A stretch of 32,500 nt of DNA from Cryptomeria japonica (taxonomy: Eukaryota > Streptophyta > Pinopsida > Cupressales > Cupressaceae): NCBI RefSeq assembly GCF_030272615.1, contig NW_026728920.1:280001-312500 (forward strand), written 5' to 3'. Shown piece after piece: positions 1 through 7,179 of this stretch. A program made the position numbers and the translations under genes. Position 1 is the first letter of the stretch. Each line of letters starts with the position of its first letter. The notes beneath the pieces were generated by a model. That model did no database searches, was not told the DNA's origin, and was given only the letters and a program-made list of their open reading frames with translations.

Positions 1-434
1 GTGCGCACACCTTGGCTGGGTTGCGCACCCTTTGTGCGCTCCAAGGTGCGCACGAAGTCGGAGCTCGGTTTGCCCCGGGTGCGCACCTTCGCCAGGGTGC
101 GCACCTTGATGCGCACGCCTTGGCTGGGCTGCGCACCTTGGTGGGCGCCATGGTGCGCACCTTTCGTGCGCTCCAAGGTGCGCACGAAGTCGGAGCTCGG
201 TTTGCCCCGGGTGCGCACCTTGGTGGGCGCCATGGTGCACTCCGAGGTGCCCAAGATTGGTGCGCACCAAGGAGCGCTCCGAAGTGCGCTCCAAGGTGCG
301 CAGGTGCGCGCGAAGTCGAAAGTTGGGTTAATTGTCCGGTTTGCCTCGGGTGCGCACCTTGCGTGCACCTTCGCCAGGGTGGGCGCCTTGGTGCGCACAC
401 CTTGGCTGGGCTGCGCACCCGGGCGCGCACACCT
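1..434. repeat. GTGCGCACC palindrome-rich segment (unit 1; also 6035-6468, 12069-12502, 18104-18537)
   Basis: GC-rich, built from shuffled modules containing GGTGCGCACC (its own reverse complement), CACGAAGTCGGAGCTCGG, TTTGCCCCGGG and CCTTGGCTGGG. The palindromes make both strands read alike, so long open frames appear in several frames. No gene recognised. Confidence 0.85.
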
Positions 435-436
435 TG

Positions 437-536
437 GCACCCGCGTTTCCTTCATTTTAAATTTTTTTTTTTTACAATCTCTCAAGTGGGAAATTCTATA
501 ATCTCAACTTTTTTTGCCTTTTCAGGAAACTTTTGA
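437..536. repeat. AT-rich cassette, diverged copy (unit 1; also 6471-6570, 12505-12604, 18540-18639)
   Basis: A diverged member of the AT-rich cassette family at 2429-4348, in a GC-rich setting. It has two T-rich runs (around 456-473 and 511-517), TTTTAAATTT, and the shared right end TTTGCCTTTTC followed by a GCGCATCA-type sequence. The TTCCGTTTT inverted repeat of the other cassettes is lost here. Confidence 0.75.
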
Positions 537-998
537 ATGGAGCGCATCATTGGTGCGCTCCGAAGTGTGCTCCAAGGTGCGCACCTCTGGTGTGCTCCAA
601 AGCTCTCTCCAGCTGCGTGCACCTGCCCCGGCCGCGCACCCGGCCCCGCCCAGCTTCGCTCACCTGTCCCGGGCGTCTGGTGCGGAACCTTAGAGTAAGA
701 AACATCACCGTGCACCTTGGCCAACGTGCGCGACTCGACCGAGCGCGCACTGGCCGAGGTGCACACCGATTTCACCTGGGTGCGCGCGCAGCACCTCGGG
801 CGCACCGGGGTGCGCGCACAACGCCCGGGTTGCACCGTGGCCTGTGTGCTCGGGGCGCCTCGGGTGCGCGCTCGGTGTCGCCCCCGCGCGCGCGGTAGTG
901 CGGGCAGCGCACCCCGGCCCGGCCCGGCCCCGACGAGAACGCAAACGGGCAAAAGGTTTATTCAAATAGCATTGCGACGCCCGGCGAAAAACTAAGAA
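537..998. other. GC-rich 3' flank of the 5S gene, no gene (unit 1; same in units 2-4)
   Basis: Lies downstream of the 5S gene in its direction of transcription. Includes repeated GGCCC blocks (about 913-935) and the C run 881-885, which has an extra base in unit 3. Apart from the T-run terminator I see no RNA gene and no credible coding sequence. Confidence 0.7.
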
Positions 999-999
999 A
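987..999 (-). terminator. Pol III T-run terminator of 5S copy 1
   Basis: Read on the minus strand just after the gene: TTTCTTAGTTTTT. The first run is T3, interrupted by C at 996; the T5 run at 991-987 is the first likely to stop Pol III. Confidence 0.75.
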
Positions 1000-1117
1000 G
1001 GGTGCAACACCGGGACTTCCCGGGAGGTCACCCATCCCAGTACTACTCCGGCCCAAGCGCGCTTAACTGCGGAGTTCTGATGGGATCCGGTGCACTAACG
1101 CTGGTATGATCGCACCC
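1000..1117 (-). rRNA. 5S ribosomal RNA gene, copy 1
   Basis: Encodes 5S rRNA of the large ribosomal subunit, made by RNA polymerase III. Read on the minus strand, it starts GGGTGCGATCATACCAGCG and ends GTGTTGCACCC, 118 nt, close to the usual 119-120. The termini pair perfectly (GGGTGC with GCACCC), as in helix I. The internal promoter is intact: box A region at about nt 50-64 (AGTTAAGCGCGCTTG) and box C region at about nt 80-96 (GGGATGGGTGACCTCCC). No deletion or broken helix is visible, so it looks functional. The 3' end could be one or two T residues longer. It is transcribed leftward, opposite to the Pol I-like promoters further right in the window. Confidence 0.97.
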
Positions 1118-1145
1118 GTTATGAGCTTGTCGCAGTGTGTACTTA
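1118..1145 (-). promoter_or_regulatory. 5S upstream promoter element, copy 1
   Basis: On the minus strand the base at -1 is C and a TATA-like TAAGTA sits at about -28 to -23 (plus positions 1145-1140). Both match features known to matter for plant 5S transcription: C at -1 and a TATA-like box near -28. The TATA-like match is weak. Confidence 0.6.
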
Positions 1146-1510
1146 GCAAACCGCGACCCACGTGCGAATCCACCCCGGCCACCCACCCCCGTCGAGGTGC
1201 ACACCCTCCCTCGCGAAGTGCGCCCCGTTCGCCAAGTGTGAGCCCTGCCCGGGTGCGCGCACCTTGCTAGGGCGTCGGGTGTGCACCCGGCCCGGCCTAC
1301 GTGCGTGCACCTGGACGGGGCGTCGTGTGCGTGCAGTGTCCCGTCTGCAACGCGGTGCCCACACACCACCTCGGGCGCAACGACCTGCGCTCACATGTGG
1401 GCCGAGTGCACCTTGGTGCATGTTCGGGGCGCCTCGGGTGCACGCTCGATCTTGCCCCGGTGCACCAAGGCGCTCGGTTTGCCCCGGGTGCGCACTTGGT
1501 GCAAGGTGGG
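1118..1510. other. GC-rich 5' flank of the 5S gene, no gene (unit 1; same in units 2-4)
   Basis: Upstream of the 5S gene on the minus strand. Low-copy within the unit, GC-rich, with scattered GTGCGCAC and GTGCACC words. Beyond the proximal 28 bp I recognise no regulatory element. Confidence 0.7.
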
Positions 1511-1885
1511 CACCCAAAATAGGGATCAAGCACCAAAACACAAGTTTCGGGATGCAAAATGGGACCCAAGGACCACAAATGCGTTCCAAGACCCATGATG
1601 GGTCCACGAGAACAAAAATGTGTTCCGAGACTTAATAAACAAATATTGGGTTTTAGGAGAAGAAACATGCTCTGATGCCCAAAACGAGAATCGACCCCGA
1701 AAAGGCCACAGGCCAAAAGTGGGATGCGAGACAAAAAAAAATGGGACCCGAGGACCAAAATTGGGTTCCCAGGTCGAAGACAGGGCAACCGGACAAGAAA
1801 CGACCTCTAAGGCTCGAAATGAGTCCCGACGACTAAAACTTGACAAGAAGCACCCATCAGGCACCCAACTCGACACCCATGGGAT
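1511..1885. other. Lower-GC low-copy block (unit 1; also 7545-7919, 13580-13954, 19614-19988)
   Basis: An A-rich segment unlike its neighbours, present once per unit. It has loose internal repetition of words such as AAATGGGACC, GGACCAAAA and TGGGTT. The open frames through it are short and unlike any family I know. It may be remnant inserted DNA, but I see no terminal repeats or target duplication. Confidence 0.6.
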
Positions 1886-2370
1886 GCCGACCCACCCGGG
1901 CTTCCACCTAGCACACCTTGGCACCCACCCACCCTCGCACCCAACCTCGCACCCAACTTAGCACCTTTGAACCCACATTGGCACTCACCCTGACCCTGGC
2001 ACCTTGGAACCCACATTGGCACTCACCTTGACCCTGGCACCCACCTTTGCACTCACCTTGGGACCCACCCTGGCTCCCACCTCGGCACCCACCCAGACAC
2101 CCACCTTGGTTCCTTGGCACCCACCTTGGATCCTTGGCACCCACCCCGACACCCACCTTGGCACGCAACTTGGCTACTTGCCACCCACCTTGGCTCCTTG
2201 ACGCCCACCCCGACAACCACCCCGTGACCTACCCTGGCTAGGGTTGGTGCACACCCACCCTGGTGCCCACCTTGGCACCCACCCCATGACCCACCTTGGC
2301 ACGCACCTTAGTACCCACCCCGTTACCCACCCTAGGACCCACCCCGTGACCCACCTTGGCCAGGGTGGGT
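1886..2370. repeat. CACCC-rich minisatellite (unit 1; also 7920-8404, 13955-14439)
   Basis: Imperfect repeats of CACCTTGGCACCCACC-type words, about 10-20 bp, strongly C-rich and G-poor on the plus strand. The minus strand is rich in GGTGGGTG runs. It ends at the CCAGGGTGGGTGCCTTGG junction with the GC-rich modules. Confidence 0.9.
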
Positions 2371-2428
2371 GCCTTGGTGCGCACAACTTGCCTGGGCTGC
2401 ACACCAGGGCGGGCTCAAGATGGCACCC

Positions 2429-2515
2429 GCGTTCCGTTTTTTTCACTATCTTTCAAAACGGAAATTTTAAAATCTCGTTTTTTTTTTTTTTTTGCCTTTT
2501 CTGGAAATTAGTGAA
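2429..2515. repeat. AT-rich cassette with inverted repeat (unit 1)
   Basis: Perfect 9-bp inverted repeat TTCCGTTTT (2432-2440) and AAAACGGAA (2455-2463), followed by ATTTTAAAAT, a long T run, and TGCCTTTTCTGG. Recurs at 8463-8549 and 14498-14584. Confidence 0.85.
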
Positions 2516-2949
2516 GGCAGCGCATCAAAGGTGCGCAATGCTGGTGCGAACCCGGGAGCGCTCCGATGTGTGCTCCAAGGTGCGGCGTGCACGAAGTCCG
2601 AGCCCGGCTTGCCCCGGGTGCGCACCTCGCGTGCACCTTCGCCGGGGTGAGCACCTTGGCTGGGTTGCGCGCCCTGGTGCGCACCAAGGAGCGCTCTGAA
2701 GTGTGCTCCAAGGTGCGGCGTGCACGAAGTCGGAGCTCGGTTTGCCCCGGGTGTGCACCTCGGGTGCGCACCTCGCGTGCACCTTCGCTGCGGTGGGCAC
2801 CTTGGCTGGGTTGCGCGCCTTGGTGGGCACCATGCAGTGCACGAAGTCGGAGCCCGGTTTGCCCCGGGCGCGCACCTCCGCCAGGGTGGGCACCTTGGTG
2901 CGCACAACTTGCCTGGGCTGCGCACCAGGAAGGGCTCAAGATGGCACCC

Positions 2950-3030
2950 GCGTTCCGTTTTTTTCACTATCTTTCAGAACGGAAATTTTAAAATATCGTT
3001 TTTTTTTGCCTTTTCTGGAAATTAGTGAAG
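2950..3030. repeat. AT-rich cassette (unit 1), inverted repeat slightly broken
   Basis: Same cassette, but the right arm reads AGAACGGAA instead of AAAACGGAA, leaving one mispair. Recurs at +6034 and +12069. Confidence 0.83.
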
Positions 3031-3305
3031 GCAGCGCATCAAAGGTGCGCAACGCTGGTGCGAACCTGGGAGCGCTCCGATGTGTGCTCCAAGGTGCGGC
3101 GTGCACGAAGTCGGAGCCCGGTTTGCCCCGGGTGCGCCCTGGTGGGCACCATGGTGCGCACCAAGGAGCGCTCCGAAGTGTGCTCCAAGGTGCGGCCTGC
3201 ACGAAGTCGGAGCCCGGTTTGCCCCGGGCGTGCACCGCGGGTGGGCACCTTGGTGCGCATGCCTTGCCTGGGCTGCGCACCAGGGCGGGCTCAAGATGGC
3301 ACCCG

Positions 3306-3385
3306 CGTTCCGTTTTTTTCACTATCTTTCAAAACGGAAATTTTAAAATCTCATTTTTTTTTGCCTTTTCTGGAAATTAGTGAAG
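3306..3385. repeat. AT-rich cassette with intact inverted repeat (unit 1)
   Basis: TTCCGTTTT and AAAACGGAA arms intact, then ATTTTAAAAT, a T run and TGCCTTTTCTGG. Recurs at +6034 and +12069. Confidence 0.84.
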
Positions 3386-3550
3386 GCAGCGCATCAAAGG
3401 TGCGCACCTCGCTGCCCACCACGGTGCGCAACGCCGGTGGGCACCCGGGAGTGCTTCGAAGTGTGCTCCAAGGTGCTGCGTGCACGTTGTCGGAGCCCGG
3501 TTTGCCCCGGGTGCGCACCTCGCGTGCACCTTCGTCGGGGTGGGCACCTT

Positions 3551-3735
3551 GGCTGGGTTTGCCCCGGCTGCGCTCCGAAGCGGGGTTATTGGAGCGCCGC
3601 CTCTTTTTTTGTCGGAGCGTTTGGTGGGGTTTCTCGCATTGGCTCTTCCCAGGCCCGGTTGCCACCCTGGCGCGCACGAAGTCGGAAGTAGGGTTAATTG
3701 CCCGGGTGCGCACCTTTGCCAGGGTGGGCACCTTA
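3551..3735. repeat. Duplicated element, left copy (unit 1)
   Basis: About 185 bp, similar to 4020-4215. Contains an inverted pair CGCTCC and GGAGCG around GCGGGGTTATT, a short T run, and the distinctive TTTGGTGGGGTTTCTCGC and GGCTCTTCCCAGG words, which occur nowhere else in the unit. Recurs at +6034 and +12069. No known element recognised. Confidence 0.8.
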
Positions 3736-3772
3736 CCTGGGCTGTGCACCAGGGCGGGCTCAAGATGGCACC

Positions 3773-3863
3773 CGCGTTCCGTTTTTTTCACTATCTTTCA
3801 AAACGGAAATTTTAAAATCTCCTCTTTTTTTTGCCTTTTCTGGAAATTAGTGAAGGCAGCGCA
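3773..3863. repeat. AT-rich cassette with intact inverted repeat (unit 1)
   Basis: Arms intact; the spacer before the T run reads CTCCTC rather than CTCG. Recurs at +6034 and +12069. Confidence 0.84.
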
Positions 3864-4019
3864 TCAAAGGTGCGCACCTCGCTGCCCACCTTGGTGTGCT
3901 CTGAGGTGCGCACCCGGGAGCGCTACGAAGTGTGCTCCAAGGTGCGGCGTGCACGTTGTCGGAGCCCGGTTTGCCCCGGGTGCGCACCTCGCCTGCACCT
4001 TGGCCGGGGTGGGCACCCT

Positions 4020-4215
4020 GGCTGGGTTTGCCCAGGGTGCGCTCCGAAGCGGGGTTACTGGAGCGCCCCCTCTTTTTTTGTCAGAGCGTTTGGTGGGGTT
4101 TCTCGCATTGGCTCTTCCCAGGCCCGGTTGTTGGGTGCGCTCCCACCCTGGCGCGCGCGAAGTTGGAAGTTGGGTTAATTGCCCGGGCGCGCACCTTCGC
4201 CAGGGTGGGCACCTT
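4020..4215. repeat. Duplicated element, right copy (unit 1)
   Basis: Second copy of the 3551-3735 element, with point differences and a short extra segment (TTGGGTGCGCTCCC) after the GGCCCGG word. The duplication covers the whole composite module, because the AT-rich cassettes on each side are also paired. Confidence 0.8.
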
Positions 4216-4267
4216 GGTGCGCACACCTTGGCTGGGCTGCGCACCAGGGCGGGCTCAAGATGGCACC

Positions 4268-4348
4268 AGCATTCCCTTTTTCTCACTATCTTTCAAAACG
4301 GAAATTTTAAAATCTCGTTTTTTTTTGCCTTTTATGGAAATTAGTGAA
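4268..4348. repeat. AT-rich cassette, left arm mutated (unit 1)
   Basis: Left arm reads TTCCCTTTT, so it mispairs once with AAAACGGAA. The right end has TGCCTTTTATGG and GGCATCGCATC instead of GGCAGCGCATC. Recurs at +6034 and +12069. Confidence 0.83.
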
Positions 4349-4559
4349 GGCATCGCATCAAAGGTGCGCACCTCGCTGCCCACCTTGGTGTGCTCCGAGG
4401 TGCCCACCACGGTGCGCTCCGAGGTGCCCACCACGGTGCGCAACGCCGGTGCGAACCCGGGAGCGCCCCGATGTGTGCTCCAAGGTGCGGCGTGCACGAA
4501 GCCGGACCCCGGTTTGCCCCGGGTGCGCACCTCGCGTGCACCTTGGTGCGCACACCTTG

Positions 4560-5796
4560 GCTGGGTTGCGCGGCCTGGTGGGCACCATGGTGCGCACCAA
4601 GGAGCGCTCCGAAGTGTGCTCCAAGGTGCGGCGTGCACGAAGTCCTAGCCCGGTTTGCCCCGGGTGCGCACCTTCGCCGCGGTGGGCACCATGGCGTGCA
4701 CGAAGTCGGAGCCCGGTTTGCCCCGGGTGCGCACCTCGCGTGCACCTTCGCCGGGGTGGGCACCTCGGCTGGGTTGCGCGCCCTGGTGCGCACCAAGGAG
4801 CGCTCCGAAGTGTGCTCCAAGGTGCGGCGTGCACGAAGTCGGAGCCCGGTTTGCCCCGGGTGCGCACCTTCGCCGCGGTGGGCACCCTGGTGCGCACCAT
4901 GGCGTGCACGAAGTCGGAGCCCGGTTTGCCCCGGGTGCGCACCTCGCGTGCACCTTCGGCGGGGTTGCGCGCCCTGGTGCGCACCAAGGAGCGCTCCGAA
5001 GTGTGCTCCAAGGTGCGGCGTGCACGAAGTCGGAGCCCGGTTTGCCCCGGGTGCGCACCTCGCGTGCACCTTCGGCGGGGTTGCGCGCCCTGGTGGGCAC
5101 CATGGTGCGCACCAAGGAGCGCTCCGAAGTGTGCTCCAAGGTGCGGCGTGCACGAAGTCGGAGCCCGGTTTGCCCCGGGTGCGCACCTCGCGTGCACCTT
5201 CGCCGCGGTGGGCACCATGGCGTGCACGAAGTCGGAGCCCGGTTTGCCCCGGGTGCGCACCTCGCGTGCACCTTCGCCGCGGTGGGCACCTCGGCTGGGT
5301 TGCGCGCCCTGGTGCGCACCAAGGAGCGCTCCGAAGTGTGCTCCAAGGTGCGGCGTGCACGAAGTCGGAGCCCGGTTTGCCCCGGGTGCGCACCTCGCGT
5401 GCACCTTCGCCGCGGTGGGCACCATGGCGTGCACGAAGTCGGAGCCCGGTTTGCCCCGGGTGCGCACCCCGCGTGCACCTTCGCCGGGGTGGGCACCTCG
5501 GCTGGGTTGCGCGCCCTGGTGCGCACCAAGGAGCGCTCCGAAGTGTGCTCCAAGGTGCGGCGTGCACGAAGTCGGAGCCCGGTTTGCCCCGGGTGCGCAC
5601 CTCGCGTGCACCTTCGCCGCGGTGGGCACCTTGGCTGGGTTGGGCACCATTGAGCGCTCCGAAGTGTGCTCCAAGGTGCGCACCATGGCCCTCCAAGGTG
5701 CGCAGCATGGCGTGCACGAAGTCGGAGCCCGGTTTGCCCCGGGTGCGCACCTCGCGTGCACCTTCGCCAGGGTGGGCACCTCGGTGCGCACACCTT
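4560..5796. repeat. Dense tandem GC repeat (unit 1; also 10594-11830, 16629-17865)
   Basis: Irregular tandem repeat with periods of roughly 130-210 bp, anchored on CACCAAGGAGCGCTCCGAAG, then GTGCTCCAAGGTGCGGCGTG, CACGAAGTCGGAGCCCGG, TTTGCCCCGGGTGCGCACC, CGCGTGCACCTTCGCCG and GGTGGGCACC. Many monomers lack part of the set, which makes the spacing irregular. Open frames longer than 700 codons cross it on both strands; I treat them as artefacts of palindromic, stop-poor repeats. Confidence 0.9.
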
Positions 5797-5833
5797 CTCA
5801 ATGTTTTCTTGCCTTTTCTGGAAATTGGTGAAG
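5797..5833. repeat. AT-rich cassette, right-half remnant (unit 1)
   Basis: Only TTGCCTTTTCTGGAAATT and its right flank remain; the inverted repeat half is missing. Recurs at 11831-11867 and 17866-17902. Confidence 0.7.
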
Positions 5834-6034
5834 GCAGCGCATCAAAGGTGCGCACCTCGGTGTGCTCCGAGGTGCGAACCCGAGAGCGCTCCGAGGTGCC
5901 CACGAAGTCGAAAGTCGGGTTAATTGCATTGTTTTCCCCGGGTGCGCTCCGAGGTGCGCAACATCGGTGCGCACCAAGGAGGGCTCCGAAGTGTGCTCCA
6001 AGGTGCGCACGATTCGGAGCTCGGTTTGCCCGGG
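5834..6034. repeat. Right end of unit 1, palindromic GC repeats (also 11868-12068, 17903-18103)
   Basis: Continuation of GGTGCGCACC and GCTCCGAGGTGC words, with one GGGTTAATTGC segment near 5916. Runs without a break into the start of the next unit. Confidence 0.8.
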
Positions 6035-7020
6035 GTGCGCACACCTTGGCTGGGTTGCGCACCCTTTGTGCGCTCCAAGGTGCGCACGAAGTCGGAGCTC
6101 GGTTTGCCCCGGGTGCGCACCTTCGCCAGGGTGCGCACCTTGATGCGCACGCCTTGGCTGGGCTGCGCACCTTGGTGGGCGCCATGGTGCGCACCTTTCG
6201 TGCGCTCCAAGGTGCGCACGAAGTCGGAGCTCGGTTTGCCCCGGGTGCGCACCTTGGTGGGCGCCATGGTGCACTCCGAGGTGCCCAAGATTGGTGCGCA
6301 CCAAGGAGCGCTCCGAAGTGCGCTCCAAGGTGCGCAGGTGCGCGCGAAGTCGAAAGTTGGGTTAATTGTCCGGTTTGCCTCGGGTGCGCACCTTGCGTGC
6401 ACCTTCGCCAGGGTGGGCGCCTTGGTGCGCACACCTTGGCTGGGCTGCGCACCCGGGCGCGCACACCTTGGCACCCGCGTTTCCTTCATTTTAAATTTTT
6501 TTTTTTTACAATCTCTCAAGTGGGAAATTCTATAATCTCAACTTTTTTTGCCTTTTCAGGAAACTTTTGAATGGAGCGCATCATTGGTGCGCTCCGAAGT
6601 GTGCTCCAAGGTGCGCACCTCTGGTGTGCTCCAAAGCTCTCTCCAGCTGCGTGCACCTGCCCCGGCCGCGCACCCGGCCCCGCCCAGCTTCGCTCACCTG
6701 TCCCGGGCGTCTGGTGCGGAACCTTAGAGTAAGAAACATCACCGTGCACCTTGGCCAACGTGCGCGACTCGACCGAGCGCGCACTGGCCGAGGTGCACAC
6801 CGATTTCACCTGGGTGCGCGCGCAGCACCTCGGGCGCACCGGGGTGCGCGCACAACGCCCGGGTTGCACCGTGGCCTGTGTGCTCGGGGCGCCTCGGGTG
6901 CGCGCTCGGTGTCGCCCCCGCGCGCGCGGTAGTGCGGGCAGCGCACCCCGGCCCGGCCCGGCCCCGACGAGAACGCAAACGGGCAAAAGGTTTATTCAAA
7001 TAGCATTGCGACGCCCGGCG

Positions 7021-7033
7021 AAAAACTAAGAAA
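7021..7033 (-). terminator. Pol III T-run terminator of 5S copy 2
   Basis: Same as copy 1: T3, one C, then T5 at 7025-7021 on the minus strand. Confidence 0.75.
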
Positions 7034-7151
7034 GGGTGCAACACCGGGACTTCCCGGGAGGTCACCCATCCCAGTACTACTCCGGCCCAAGCGCGCTTAA
7101 CTGCGGAGTTCTGATGGGATCCGGTGCACTAACGCTGGTATGATCGCACCC
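7034..7151 (-). rRNA. 5S ribosomal RNA gene, copy 2
   Basis: Sequence identical to copy 1, with the same ends, internal control region and flanks. It lies 6,034 bp from copy 1, far more than the few hundred base pairs usual for plant 5S arrays. Its downstream T runs match copies 1 and 4 (T3, then T5 at 7021-7025). No inactivating change is visible. Pol III transcription would run leftward. Confidence 0.97.
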
Positions 7152-7179
7152 GTTATGAGCTTGTCGCAGTGTGTACTTA
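7152..7179 (-). promoter_or_regulatory. 5S upstream promoter element, copy 2
   Basis: Identical to the copy 1 element: C at -1, TAAGTA at about -28. Confidence 0.6.

Larger units (their letters stand above)
2371..4555. repeat. GC-rich modules alternating with AT-rich cassettes (unit 1; also 8405-10589, 14440-16624)
   Basis: Modules of 355-513 bp, counted between successive GCGCATCAAAGGTGCGCA motifs (near 2516, 3029, 3384, 3864, 4348). Each has a GC-rich part made of GGTGCGCACC, CACGAAGTCGGAGCCCGG and TTTGCCCCGGG words and an AT-rich cassette of ~80-90 bp. The region shows duplication of a composite module followed by divergence. No gene seen. Confidence 0.88.
1..6034. repeat. 5S-bearing tandem unit 1 (6,034 bp)
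   Basis: First full period of a head-to-tail array; the window phase is arbitrary because the array enters from the left edge. The sequence at position 1 recurs at 6035, 12069 and 18104. Order within the unit: palindromic GC repeats (1-434), AT-rich block (437-536), GC-rich 5S 3' flank (537-998), 5S gene on the minus strand (1000-1117), GC-rich 5S 5' flank (1118-1510), lower-GC low-copy block (1511-1885), CACCC minisatellite (1886-2370), then GC-rich modules separated by AT-rich cassettes (2371-6034). Private variant: C at 5280 where units 2 and 3 have G. Seen directly; the rDNA-spacer identity is inferred from the linked Pol I-like promoters. Confidence 0.95.

Noticed and set aside
500-530. 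Splice-acceptor-like tract (T run, TTTTCAG, then GAAAC) in the AT-rich cassette
   Set aside because: There are no plausible exons, and in the other cassettes the sequence reads TTTTCTGG, so the AG is not conserved. Chance resemblance.
1886-2370. Telomere-like or centromere-like satellite
   Set aside because: The CACCC words do not match the plant telomere repeat and are irregular in period. They sit within the rDNA unit at fixed positions.
437-5833. AT-rich cassettes as miniature inverted-repeat transposons
   Set aside because: The inverted repeat is internal and short (9 bp), with no target-site duplication visible. The cassette always travels with the same flanks, which fits amplification with the module rather than independent insertion. 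Kept only as one option in a finding.
4341-6570. Open frames of more than 700 codons on both strands (minus 4341-6464, plus 4390-6570), repeated in units 2 and 3
   Set aside because: They overlap on opposite strands and in several frames, consist only of translated repeat words, and follow the GC-rich palindromic array. The frame is not kept from unit to unit (6034 is not a multiple of 3). No domain is recognisable.
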